Position numbers and translations under genes: made by a program. Below, piece after piece: positions 46,594-55,491 of a stretch of DNA of 64,000 bases (positions are counted from its first letter, which is position 1; each line of letters starts with the position of its first letter). Origin of the DNA: JAOUJD01 sp963841815 (GTDB taxonomy: Bacteria; Pseudomonadota; Gammaproteobacteria; Burkholderiales; Burkholderiaceae_F); assembly GCA_963841815.1 (NCBI GenBank), contig CAWJEE010000010.1:247839-311838 (forward strand), given 5' to 3'. Under the pieces are notes generated by a model that saw only the letters and a list, made by a program, of their open reading frames with translations, searched no databases and was not told where the DNA came from.

Positions 46594-47162
46594 TGCCATG
46601 CCTCCATCGCCGTCCTCAGCTTCGCCATCGCATAGCGCAGCCGGCTCTTGACCGTCTCGTGGCCGGCGTTCGTCACCGTTGCGATCTCCTCCAGCGACAG
46701 GCCGCCTTCGGCCTGCAGCAGGAACGCTTCCCTCTGCGCCGGCGGCAGCTGCCCGACGGCGTCGACGAACGCGCGCGCCTGCTCGCGCGACATCGCCTGC
46801 ACATCGGGCCGTTGCGCATCGCCGGCGTCGATCTCGAACGGCGGGTCGCCGTCGGGATCGTTGGCGGCCCCGTCGAGGCTCACGGCGTCGTCGCGCCCGC
46901 GCCAGTGATCGACCAGCTTGCTGCGCGCAATCGTATAGAGCCACGTCGTGAACCTGGCGCGCGGCTCGAAGCGCTCCGCGTGGCGCACGATCGCGAGCCA
47001 GGTGTCCTGCGTCAGGTCATCCGCCTGGGCGGGCGTCGCGCCCTGCCGCAGGAAGTAGCGATACACGGGCCGCTCGTGCCGCTCGTACAGTTCGGCGAAC
47101 GCGCGCGCATCGCCAACCGCATAGGCCGCCAGCAAAGCCTCGTCGCTCCCCGCGTCGCTCAA
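46590..47162 (-). CDS. ECF-type RNA polymerase sigma factor
   Basis: 190 residues. Region 2 contains AFAELYERHERPVYRYFLRQ, ADDLTQDTWLAIVRHAERF and FTTWLYTIARSKLVDHWRGR. Region 4 contains LPPAQREAFLLQAEGGLSLE and ATVTNAGHETVKSRLRYAMA. Regions 1 and 3 are absent, as in group 4 (ECF) sigma factors. The start is TTG at 47162, 6 nt after a GAGGGG site. The stop overlaps the anti-sigma-like gene. It follows the lipoprotein gene by 116 nt. Its stimulus and target promoters are unknown. Confidence 0.92.
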   Translation of the reverse strand: MSDAGSDEALLAAYAVGDARAFAELYERHERPVYRYFLRQGATPAQADDLTQDTWLAIVRHAERFEPRARFTTWLYTIARSKLVDHWRGRDDAVSLDGAANDPDGDPPFEIDAGDAQRPDVQAMSREQARAFVDAVGQLPPAQREAFLLQAEGGLSLEEIATVTNAGHETVKSRLRYAMAKLRTAMEAWQ

Positions 47163-47278
47163 CGCCGTCCCCTCGCTCCCCGCACGCGCAGCTGGATCCC
47201 GAATGCCATCCGGCGCGTGCATCCGCCGGCATTGTGCCCGCGCTTGCACGCCGCCGATCGACGGCTCCGGCACCGCGC

Positions 47279-48083
47279 TCAACGCCGCGGCGGATCGGGA
47301 ACGAAGCCCGCCGCGGCCGGGAACGGATTCGGCACTGTCCGCTGTGCAGGAATCACCCCCATCGCCACCAGGTTCTCGCGGCTGTCGTAGTGGATCGTGA
47401 TGACCTCGTCCGGGGTCGAGGATGCGCGCTCGAAGTCGGTGTAGCTGGTAGCCGAGTGTTCGCTCCGGCCGTGTCCCGTGCCGATGCGCGACTCCTGCGC
47501 GCGCTCGCTGCGGCGAGCCTCGGCCGATCCCATCGCGTCGCTCGCCGCCCCCGCGGCCGGCGCGGGCGGCGACGCCGCCTCGTTGCGCGACTGATGCTCC
47601 TTCGACAGCGCGGGCGGCGGCACGTACCGGCACGCGTTCGCGGAACACCGCTACGCCGATCACGCCGACGTTGTCCGGGCGGCCGGTGCGCGCCGCGTAC
47701 GAATTCGGCAATGCCGTGAACTCGAAGGCGGCGACGCGCGACATGTCCTTGCGCCAGCCGGTGATCTGCGCGAACTGCCCGCTCGCCAGCACGTAGCCGG
47801 TCTGGTCCGGCGCGGCGGTCTCGCCCGAGATCACATTGACGCCGTCCACCGACACAACCGTCAGCACCCGCCCGCCGCCGCGGTTGGTCAGCGCCACCGC
47901 GTAGCGGCGGCCGGGCTTGCCGGGCACCCACCACTTCCCTTCGTGCCAGTAGGTCGGCAGGGTCTCGCCGGTGGCACGGTCCGTCACGCGCACGTCGACC
48001 GTGCCGCCGACTGCGTGCGCGCACCCGCCCGCCAGCATCAGTGCGCCGGCCGTGGCGGCCGCCGCGAGGATTCGCATCAGCAT
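47279..48083 (-). CDS. Secreted lipoprotein of unknown function (frameshifted)
   Basis: About 268 residues. A lipoprotein signal ends LMLAGGC with Cys21. The mature part reads VGGTVDVRVTDRATGETLPT, YWHEGKWWVPGKPGRRYAVA, VVSVDGVNVISGETA and RVAAFEFTALPNSYAARTG, suggesting a beta-sandwich domain. One extra base near 47625 shifts the frame. The rest is a low-complexity Ala/Ser/Arg region and a tail with TPDEVITIHYDSRENLVAMG. AAGGAG stands 7 nt before the ATG at 48083. It lies upstream of the ECF sigma gene on the same strand and may belong to the same regulon. I do not recognise the family. Confidence 0.65.
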
Positions 48084-48202
48084 CGGTGTTCTCCTTGGGT
48101 TGACCGATGCGCCTGTAAACGTCGGTTGAAGCAAAATGGGGTCGATCCGCCCCCGGTCGAGCGCTGCCCGGGACCGGCGCCTGCCACGCCTGAACCTGTC
48201 CG

Positions 48203-48685
48203 ATGCGTTACGAGCACCTCGTCCAGATCAACGACCCCCTGATGCCGCTGCTGGATACGCTGACGCGCAACCAGCTGTGGCAGGGCCTCATGGTCCGCGC
48301 CGAGGACCCGACCCAGTTCGTCCTCGGCCTCGAACGCGCGACCATCCACAGCCGCGAGGTGCGCGACGAAGTGCACGAACTGACCCGCACGCTCGACTTC
48401 GGGTCCTTCCGCGTCGAGGACCGCGTGCGTCTCGTGCGCGACCGCAGCAGCGAGATCCACACCAGGGCCGGACCGACCTGGCCCGCGAGCCGCCTGACGA
48501 TCACGATCGAGGAACCGGAGCCCGAACTGCTGTTCCTGCGCTTCGTCTACGAGTTCGACGAGACGACGGGCGGCGACGAGCTCGATCCCGTGATCGTCGG
48601 GCTGCGCGAACAGGCCTACGAGCGCGCGGACCTCGACACCGTGGTGCGCATCCGCGCGCTGGCGGAACAGGGTGCGCTGGGCTAG
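48203..48685 (+). CDS. DUF1857 (SRPBCC-fold) protein
   Basis: 160 residues. Landmarks are HLVQINDPLMPLLDTLTRNQ, LWQGLMVRAEDPTQFVLGLE and LLFLRFVYEFDE near the end. This matches DUF1857, a START/SRPBCC-like family with a hydrophobic ligand cavity; the function is unknown. The ATG at 48203 has only a weak ribosome site. queC follows after 94 nt on the same strand. Confidence 0.82.
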   Translation: MRYEHLVQINDPLMPLLDTLTRNQLWQGLMVRAEDPTQFVLGLERATIHSREVRDEVHELTRTLDFGSFRVEDRVRLVRDRSSEIHTRAGPTWPASRLTITIEEPEPELLFLRFVYEFDETTGGDELDPVIVGLREQAYERADLDTVVRIRALAEQGALG

Positions 48686-48779
48686 CCGCGCCCGCACGTG
48701 AGCGCGTGACTCGCGCAGCCGGGCAGGAACCGCGCGCGAACCGGTCTCGTCGTCCGTGGCCCGGCACTAAACTGCCCGC

Positions 48780-49505
48780 ATGCATCACAAGGCTCTCGTC
48801 CTCTTCTCCGGCGGACAGGATTCGACGACCTGCCTCGCGTGGGCGCTCAATCGCTATCGCGAGGTCGAGACCATCGGGTTCGACTACGGACAGCGGCACG
48901 CCGTCGAACTGGACGTGCGTCCGCGCGTGATGTCGGGGCTGCGCACGCGGTTCCCGCACTGGGGGCGCCGCCTCGGCGAGGACCACTTCGTGACGATGCG
49001 CGAGCTCGGGCAGTTGTCGGAAACCGCGCTGACCGAGGCCGCGGAGATCCGCCTGACCGACAAGGGACTGCCGAACACCTTCGTTCCCGGCCGCAACCTG
49101 CTGTTCTTCACGTACGCCGCGGCGATCGCCTACCGGCGCAACCTGCAGGTGCTCGTCGGCGGCATGTGCGAGACCGACTACTCCGGGTATCCGGACTGCC
49201 GCGACGACACCCTGAAGGCGATGCAAATCGCGCTGTCGCTCGGCATGGACCAGCGCTTCACGATCGAGACCCCGCTGATGTGGCTCGACAAGGCGCAGAC
49301 GTGGCAGCTGGCGCACGAGCTGGGCGGCGAGGACCTGGTGGACCTGATCCGGACCGAGACTCACACGTGCTACGTGGGCGATCGCTCGACGCAGCACGAC
49401 TGGGGCGTGGGCTGCGGCCAGTGCCCCGCGTGCGAGCTGCGCGCGGCGGGGTGGGCCAAGTGGACGCGCGGGGTCCGCGCTGACGCGCCGGGCCCGAGTG
49501 GCTAG
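48780..49505 (+). CDS. queC: 7-cyano-7-deazaguanine synthase QueC
   Basis: 241 residues. The PP-loop ATPase motif is ALVLFSGGQDSTTCLAWAL at residues 5-23, followed by GFDYGQRHAVELD. RNLLFFTYAAAIAYR and GGMCETDYSGYPDCRDD carry the substrate region. The zinc site is formed by the cysteines in THTCYVGD and CGQCPACELR near the C-terminus. QueC converts 7-carboxy-7-deazaguanine to preQ0 in queuosine tRNA modification. No other queuosine gene is adjacent. Its stop overlaps that of the convergent TPR/HD-GYP gene (CTAG). Confidence 0.95.
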   Translation: MHHKALVLFSGGQDSTTCLAWALNRYREVETIGFDYGQRHAVELDVRPRVMSGLRTRFPHWGRRLGEDHFVTMRELGQLSETALTEAAEIRLTDKGLPNTFVPGRNLLFFTYAAAIAYRRNLQVLVGGMCETDYSGYPDCRDDTLKAMQIALSLGMDQRFTIETPLMWLDKAQTWQLAHELGGEDLVDLIRTETHTCYVGDRSTQHDWGVGCGQCPACELRAAGWAKWTRGVRADAPGPSG

Positions 49506-51356
49506 CGCGGCTTGACGGGGCTGCGCAGGCGCGCGGCGTTCGGCCGTGCATCGGCGCCCTGCTCGCCACCGACCGGCCGCGCGAGCCGCTCGACCAGCGA
49601 GCGGCGCATCGTCCACAACGGCGTCTGCTGCGCCGACCGCGCCAGGTAGGCGTCGACGTCTTCGTGCGTTGCGTAGATGCGGCGCACGAGCGGGATGAAC
49701 GCCTCGACCAGCGCCGGATCGAACTGGCGGCTGCTCTCGCGGACCAGATGGCCGAGCGCCTCTTCCACCCGCCACGCCGACCGCCACGGGCGCTCGTGCA
49801 CCAGCGAGTCGAAGGCGTCGCAGAGGCCGACGATACGGGCCGCCAGCGGAATGGCGTCACCCGAGATGCCGTCCGGATAACCCGCGCCCGACCACGCTTC
49901 GTGGTGATAGCGGGCGATCTCCTCGGCGAGCGCGGCGTATGGCACCTTCGCCCGGACCAGGAAGTCGGCGCCGGTCGCCGCGTGCGTCTCCACGAGCTGG
50001 CGCTCGCCCTGCGACAGCGCGGTGCGCTTGCGGATCACGCTGTCCGGGATGACGACCTTGCCGATGTCGTGCAGGCGCGCGGCCAGCTCGATGCGCTGGG
50101 CTTCGTCCGCATCGATCCCGTGCTCCAGCGCGAGCAGGTGCGCCCACATCGCGACCCGGAACGCGTGCTCGCCGCTGTCTTCCTCGCGCAGCTCGACCGT
50201 CAGCGCCATGTGTTCGAGGAACTCGCCCTGCTTCGCGGCCGCGTCCTCGAGCTTCTTCTTGAGCGCCTCGTCCTTGTCCTCGATCGCGCGCAGGCTCGCC
50301 GCATCGTGCATCGGGCAGCCCCAGCCGCTGCAGGTGCTGCTGCTGCTGCTGCATGATCGCTTCGCGATGCAGGTTGCGCACGTGCATCATCAGTTCGCGG
50401 TTCATCGACAGCGCGCGGTCGGGCTGGCCGGCCTTCTCGTAGGCGTCAACCGAGGCACGCAGCGCCTCGTGATACGACGACGCGAGGATCTTCGACTGGT
50501 CGCGCACGGCCACGATGCGCGAGATGCCGACGTCGACGTTGCCGCGGTACACCTCGACCAGCCCGCTCACCGTCGCCGCCGAGATCTTCGCCCGCGCCGC
50601 GCCGGATCGCGCCGCCATCTCGCGCGCGACGGCGGCATGGGCGGCGGCGTCCTCGGTGCGATGGAGGGCGAGCAGCAACTGGGCATAGGTCGCCTCGATC
50701 AGCGCTCTCAACTGCTCCTGCTCCCTGTCCTTCGGGTCTTCGACGAGCTGAAGCGCCTCTTTGCACGCATCCACTCCTGGCAGGTACTCGTGCAGATACA
50801 GGTCGCACTGCGCGGCTCCGTACAGGGCCCGGCACGTCAGGTAAACGCCCAGCGCCTGATCTTCGATGGAACTCGCCGTCACCGCGCCTCGCTCGTAGCA
50901 GACTCGCGCGTCGCCGTAGAGGGTGGCGTCGAAAAAGGTCACCGCGATGTTGACCCAGGCGGCAGCGACGCCCTTGATATCTTCCATCCGCTCCGCAAGT
51001 TCCAGGGCCTGCAGCAGGCTCCTCAGCGCATCGGGCGTATTGCGCGTCGCGGTGAGGATCAGTCCCTGGATCGACAGGGCACGGCGCAGCTGCGCCTGTG
51101 CACCGTCCTGCTCGGCCAGCATCACCGCCAACGCGATCGGTTCGACCGCGTTGAAGACGCGCTGTCCGTGGAGGTAGTACTGCCCGGCGGCGTCGATCAG
51201 CAGCGCGATCCGGCGCGTGGGTGAAGCGGCAATGGGAACGGTGCGGAGTCGCGCGAGCCAGGCGTCGAGGAACGTGGGCAGATCCGCAGGAGGGGCCGCA
51301 ATCGCCTGCTTCAGTTCCTGCTCGAGTTCGTCCAGTCGCGCTTCGTGGTCGTCCAT
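49502..51356 (-). CDS. TPR-like sensor with HD-GYP phosphodiesterase domain (frameshifted)
   Basis: About 618 residues. Residues 1-320 are helical repeats of TPR type (IALLIDAAGQYYLHGQRVFN, LSIQGLILTATRNTPDALRS, GVYLTCRALYGAAQCDLYLH, KAGQPDRALSMNRELMMH). A glutamine-rich coiled segment precedes one extra base near 50310. The C-terminal part is an HD-GYP domain: HAFRVAMWAHLLALEHGIDA, the HD pair in ELAARLHDIGKVVIPD (near 428), and YHHEAWSGAGYPDGISGDAI (near 488) with the GYP triad intact. HD-GYP enzymes hydrolyse c-di-GMP. There is no receiver or membrane domain, so the TPR part is the likely input. It diverges from the double-glycine peptide gene across 190 nt. Confidence 0.85.
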
Positions 51357-51546
51357 CTGAAGGCCGCGCCAGATGACGGCAAGGTGGAAGCCAGCCGATT
51401 CTGCCCTGAGTCCACCCCGCTGGATAGCGCCGCAAGAAGGGATTTCCCGGAACTGGCCGTCCGATCAAAGTTCGCTTCGTGCACGGTTGTCGTGCCGTCA
51501 GACAAAAACAGAAGAAATCAACCAACTTGCGGAAAAGGAAACAGCC

Positions 51547-51681
51547 ATGAACGTCGAAACCGTCGAACTCCAAGCCATTGCCGAAGTTGCGAAGACAGAT
51601 GAAGCCGTCGAGGTGCTGTCGCTCTCCCTCGATGATCTCGACCTCGTGGCCGGTGGAGCGTCTCTCGGCGCCCTCTGCTAG
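51547..51681 (+). CDS. Double-glycine leader peptide with seven-residue core
   Basis: 44 codons, ATG at 51547 preceded by AAAGGA at 8 nt. The leader (residues 1-37) is acidic and ends LSLDDLDLVAGG, with the hydrophobic spacing and GG at -2/-1 expected for recognition by C39 peptidases. The remaining core is ASLGALC, only seven residues with one cysteine and no charge before the C-terminal carboxylate. The gene has its own downstream terminator. A C39-domain ABC exporter and HlyD adaptor are encoded directly beyond it on the other strand. No modification enzyme is present in the block. The core is far shorter than usual bacteriocins; a signalling peptide is a possible alternative. That this is a precursor is well supported by context; its activity is unknown. 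Confidence 0.8.
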   Translation: MNVETVELQAIAEVAKTDEAVEVLSLSLDDLDLVAGGASLGALC

Positions 51682-51787
51682 GAACGGAATCCAGGAGCGA
51701 GACCGGGGGCGCGGAGACCTCCCGATCTCACCGCGCGCGCAGCGCGCAGGAACTCACCCAGACCAATCTTGTTTCCGCAGTTCTCAC

Positions 51788-51813
51788 ACGGCGCCGACGG
51801 GCGCCGTTTTTTT
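51788..51813 (+). terminator. Strong rho-independent terminator after the peptide gene
   Basis: A perfect 8-bp stem (51788-51795 with 51800-51807) with a 4-nt loop is followed by a run of seven T (51807-51813). It lies 106 nt after the peptide stop on the plus strand and marks the peptide as a separate transcript. No other ORF occupies the 106 nt. Confidence 0.88.
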
Positions 51814-51861
51814 GCCCGTCGCATCCCGGCGATAGGTGATGCGGATTGTTGCGCCGGCCTG

Positions 51862-51882
51862 ACGGGATGCGTCGCATCCCGT
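51862..51882 (-). other. Inverted repeat after the exporter gene
   Basis: A near-palindrome of two 10-nt arms (51862-51871, 51873-51882) separated by one base lies 11 nt after the exporter stop, flanked by further GC pairing. No T-run follows on the minus strand. It may end the exporter message; a similar ten-base GCATCCC element also occurs at 51820-51827. Confidence 0.4.
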
Positions 51883-51893
51883 GCCGGCCCGGC

Positions 51894-53987
51894 TCAGGCA
51901 GCGCGGCGGCCTTCCGGCTCCTCGCCCGTGCCCAGGCGCACGATGCGGTCGACCGCGCCGACCGTCTCCGGCCGGTGGCTCACGATGACGAGGCCGATGC
52001 CGGTCTTCCGCAGGCCGTCGGTGATCGACCGTTCGCGTGCGAGGTCGAGCTGGTCGAAGGTCTCGTCGAGGAAGAGGATCTGCGGTTCACGGTACAGCGC
52101 GCGCGCCAGCAGGACGCGGCTGCGCTGGCCGCCGGACAGCGCGACGCCGAGGCTGCCGACGATCGTGTTGTAGCCCATCGGCATCGCGACGATGTCCTCG
52201 TCGATCATCGCGAGGCGCGCGCACATCCGCGCGCGGTCGGAGTCGTGCTGCGGGTCGAAGAAGCTGATGTTGTCCTCGATGGTGCCGACGAACAGGTGGT
52301 CGTCCTGCATCACCACGCCGATCCGGCTGCGGTACGCGCTCTTGTCCCAGTCGCGCACGTCGCGCCCCGCCGCCGTCAGCGAGCCCTCGGTGCGGTCGAG
52401 CAGCCCCGCGAGCACCTTCACGAGCGTCGTCTTGCCGGCGCCGGACGGGCCGACGATGGCCACCGTCTCGCCGGGGCGCGCGACGAAGTCGAGCCCGCGG
52501 AACACGAAGCCTTCGATCCCGTAGGCAAAGCCGAGGCCGCGCGCCTCGAGGCCGAACGTCGCCGTCGGCGCGTCGGCGCGCGCCACCGACGACATCTCCG
52601 CCTGGCTCTCGGGCTGCGCCAGCGCGATGTCGGCCACGCGGTCGGCGTGCAGGTCGAGCATGCGGAACTCGATCGTCTTGTCGACCAGGTTGTTCACGCG
52701 CGTGATGAACAGCAGCTTGAACAGCATGAACGCGAACAGCATGCCGACCGACAACTCGTTCGCGAGCACCGCGTAGGCGCCCAGCCAGATCACGACGACG
52801 TTCTCGAGTCCGAACACCAGCACGTTGCCGGCGCGCTGCAGCAGCGCGAGGTTCTGCACGCGCACGTCGGCGTTGGTCTGGTCGACCACGTGGTTCAGGT
52901 ACGCCGACCGCCGCTCGCTTTCGCGCAGGTTCAGCTTGATGGCCATCATCCCGCGCAGCGTCTCGATGAAGTGCGTCGCCGCCTTCGCCTCGTGCACGAT
53001 GCGCTCGTCCATCGCGCGCCGCTGCGGCCCGTACAGCATCACCCGCAGCGCGCCGTAGGCGAGCGCGGCGACGACGACGATGACGGTCAGCGTCGCGCTG
53101 TACCAGAACATCACCGCGAGCGTGACGAGCACCATCACGCCGTCCATCACCGTTTCGAGGAAGGTCAGCGTCAGCGTGCGCTGGATCGCGTCGACGCTGC
53201 GGAAGCGCGACACGATGTCGCCGATGTGGCGCTTCTCGAACCAGGCGAGCGGCAGCCGCAGCAGCCGCGCGAACAGCGTGTCGAGCAGCTGCAGGTTGAG
53301 CCGCGTGCTTATGTAGACGCCGAGCCACGACCGCAGCGCCGTGATGATGGCGATCATCACCGCCAGCAGCCCGAACCCGATGCCGAGCACCGCGAGCAGG
53401 TCGCGGTCGCGGCCGACGACCACGCGGTCGACCACGAGCTGCAGGAAGAACGGCGACGCGATCGAGAGCACTTCCAGCACCAGCGACAGCAGCAGCACCT
53501 GCGTGACCGCGCCTTTCAGCCCGGTCGCCATGCGGACCAGCTGCCACGCGCTGATCTTCTCGCGTTCGTCGCGCTCGGCGAACCCGGCGGCCGGCGTCAG
53601 CTCCATCGCGACGCCCGTGTAGTGGTCCGACGCCTCCTTGAGGGTCAGCACGCGCCGGCCGCGCGCCGGGTCGTGCACCGTGATCCGGTCGCCGGCGACC
53701 TTCGTCAGCACGACGAAGTGGTTCATGTCCCAGTGCAGGATCGCCGGCAGCTTCAGCTGCGACAGCGATTCGAGCGCGACCTTCACGCCGCGGGCCGCGA
53801 GGCCCATCGTCTCGGCGATCGTCGCGATGTGCTTCAGCGTCACGCCCTTCATCGACGGCGCCAGCCGCATCCGCATCGCCGCGAGGTCGGTGCGGAAGCC
53901 GTGGCAGCTCGCGACCATGGCGACGCAGGCGATACCGCACTCCGGCGCCTCGCTCTGCAGGATCATCGGGACGCGTCTACCGAACAT
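51894..53987 (-). CDS. Peptidase-containing ABC exporter (C39 type)
   Basis: 697 residues. The N-terminal C39 domain has Gln11 and catalytic Cys17 in QSEAPECGIACVAM, the histidine near 90 in WDMNHFVVL and the aspartate near 106 in VHDPARG, so the triad is complete. A six-helix exporter domain follows (about 160-450). The ATPase domain has Walker A GPSGAGKTTLVKVL (near 512), signature LSGGQRSRVLLARAL and Walker B ILFLDETFDQLD. It should cleave double-glycine leaders and export the product. The ATG at 53987 has GGGGAC upstream. It lies 84 nt after the HlyD gene, probably the same operon. It points toward the peptide gene, which is on the opposite strand. Confidence 0.93.
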   Translation of the reverse strand: MFGRRVPMILQSEAPECGIACVAMVASCHGFRTDLAAMRMRLAPSMKGVTLKHIATIAETMGLAARGVKVALESLSQLKLPAILHWDMNHFVVLTKVAGDRITVHDPARGRRVLTLKEASDHYTGVAMELTPAAGFAERDEREKISAWQLVRMATGLKGAVTQVLLLSLVLEVLSIASPFFLQLVVDRVVVGRDRDLLAVLGIGFGLLAVMIAIITALRSWLGVYISTRLNLQLLDTLFARLLRLPLAWFEKRHIGDIVSRFRSVDAIQRTLTLTFLETVMDGVMVLVTLAVMFWYSATLTVIVVVAALAYGALRVMLYGPQRRAMDERIVHEAKAATHFIETLRGMMAIKLNLRESERRSAYLNHVVDQTNADVRVQNLALLQRAGNVLVFGLENVVVIWLGAYAVLANELSVGMLFAFMLFKLLFITRVNNLVDKTIEFRMLDLHADRVADIALAQPESQAEMSSVARADAPTATFGLEARGLGFAYGIEGFVFRGLDFVARPGETVAIVGPSGAGKTTLVKVLAGLLDRTEGSLTAAGRDVRDWDKSAYRSRIGVVMQDDHLFVGTIEDNISFFDPQHDSDRARMCARLAMIDEDIVAMPMGYNTIVGSLGVALSGGQRSRVLLARALYREPQILFLDETFDQLDLARERSITDGLRKTGIGLVIVSHRPETVGAVDRIVRLGTGEEPEGRRAA

Positions 53988-54071
53988 GACACGTCCCCGG
54001 AGCCGCGACCCGAGCGAGCGCAAGCGAGCGGGCCGATGATGGTTCGAACGCGCCCCGGGCACGCCGTTCGA

Positions 54072-55322
54072 TCAACTGAGTCTCCCCTTCAGCGCGAGTA
54101 TGGGTTCGAACACCCACTCCCACACCTTGCGCTTCTCCTGCAGGATGTCGGCGTTGACCGACATGCCGGGACGCAGCGCGAGCTTCTGGTCGCCCGACAC
54201 GATGTACTGGGCGTCGAGCCTGACGTCGACGCGATACACGGGCTCCTTCACGGTGACCTGCCCGACCTTCTCGCCGGCCGACCACACGGTCCGGCTGACC
54301 CGCTCGACCGTGCCGCGGTACTGGCCAAAGCGCTGGAACGGGAAGGCGTCGTAGCGCAGCACCACCTCCTGCCCCGGCTGCACGAAGCCGATCGCGCGGG
54401 TCGGCACCAGCAGCTGCGCGTGCAGGCCGCTGCCCTTCGGCACGACCATCGCGAGCGGCGCCTCGTTGGCCACGGCCTCGCCGCGGGTCGCGGCGACGTT
54501 CGTGAACACCCCCGCCACCGGGGCGCGGATCACGTTCTCGCGCTTGCCCTCTTCCTGCACGCTGCCCTGCTGCAGTTCGCTCACCTGCCGGCGGATCTGG
54601 TCGAGCTGCGTCTGGACCTTCATCTCGACCGTCGGCAGCTCGGCCTTCGCGGACGACAGCTCGCGCTCGACTCCGGCGCGCTGCCGGCGGGCGGCTTCGA
54701 GCTTCACCTGCTGGTCGAGCACGTTGTTGCGGAACTCGATCAGCTTGCTCTCGGAGTAGAACTTGTCCTTGTAGAGCTCCTCGGCGCGCTGGAACTCGTT
54801 GCGCGACGACGCCAGCCGGCTCTGCTGCGCCTTGATCTCGACGTCGAACTGCGCCAGTTCGCGCTGCAGGTCGTCGATCTTGCGGCGGAGGATCTCGGCC
54901 TGCTGGGCGCCGAGCAGGCGCGCCTGCTGCTGCTCGCGCTCCAGCACGGACATCCGCTCGGAGATCTCCCGCTGCACGAGTTCGCTGGAGGAGACGCCGG
55001 AGGCCGTGCCGCGCTCGAACGAAAGCCGGATCAGCGGCTGGCCGGCCTGGACCTCGTCGCCTTCCTTCGCGAGCAGTTCGGCGACTACCCCGGCCTCGGG
55101 CGCCAGCAGGCGCGCGGCGCCGGCGTCGAGCGCGAGGAACCCGTCGACCCGTTCGCGTCGGGCGTACTCGCCCCACACCGAAAATGCCACGAGTCCCAGC
55201 GCGAACGCGAGCGCCACCGCCGTGAAGATCCACAGCGGCACCGGACGCGCGAGCGAAACCTCGCCGAGCAGCTTCTCGCGCTGCGCGTCGATCGCTTCCT
55301 GGCGGAACAGCGGGTTGGCCAT
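54072..55322 (-). CDS. HlyD-family membrane fusion protein
   Basis: 416 residues. The N-terminal cytoplasmic 28 residues precede one transmembrane helix (LWIFTAVALAFALGLVAFSVW, near 29-49). A lipoyl/barrel half (VDGFLALDAGAARLLAPEAG, VAELLAKEGDEVQAGQPLIR) follows. A coiled coil of about 150 residues contains ARLLGAQQAEILRRKIDDLQ and AKAELPTVEMKVQTQLDQI. The return half has NVIRAPVAGVFTNVAATRGE and LLVPTRAIGFVQPGQEVVLR. It links an inner-membrane exporter to an outer-membrane channel; the channel is not in the window. It heads the exporter operon, divergent from the LprI-like gene. Confidence 0.92.
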   Translation of the reverse strand: MANPLFRQEAIDAQREKLLGEVSLARPVPLWIFTAVALAFALGLVAFSVWGEYARRERVDGFLALDAGAARLLAPEAGVVAELLAKEGDEVQAGQPLIRLSFERGTASGVSSSELVQREISERMSVLEREQQQARLLGAQQAEILRRKIDDLQRELAQFDVEIKAQQSRLASSRNEFQRAEELYKDKFYSESKLIEFRNNVLDQQVKLEAARRQRAGVERELSSAKAELPTVEMKVQTQLDQIRRQVSELQQGSVQEEGKRENVIRAPVAGVFTNVAATRGEAVANEAPLAMVVPKGSGLHAQLLVPTRAIGFVQPGQEVVLRYDAFPFQRFGQYRGTVERVSRTVWSAGEKVGQVTVKEPVYRVDVRLDAQYIVSGDQKLALRPGMSVNADILQEKRKVWEWVFEPILALKGRLS

Positions 55323-55379
55323 TGCGGTGCGGATTATGGCGGGCCCGCGCCGCGAAGGCGCGCGCCGTACCCATTTCAC

Positions 55380-55393
55380 GGCGCAATTGCGCC
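55380..55393. promoter_or_regulatory. 14-bp palindrome in the exporter/LprI divergent region
   Basis: A perfect palindrome (GGCGC-AATT-GCGCC) lies 58 nt before the HlyD start in the 169-nt divergent region. Nearby, the minus strand has TATAAC (55408-55413 region), a -10-like element without a matching -35 box. An operator for a repressor is possible. No regulator gene is adjacent. Confidence 0.35.
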
Positions 55394-55491
55394 GCCGGCG
55401 TGGCGTTATATCGACATTACGAAACGGTCTCTGCGCAGCCGCGGACGGCTCCTAACCTGCGGCCTCGAACGAAAACGAATGCGAGACCGCC

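Noticed and set aside
51373..51546. Longer N-terminal extension of the peptide gene in the same frame
   Set aside because: The extension has no ribosome site and no leader-like pattern, whereas ATG at 51547 has both.
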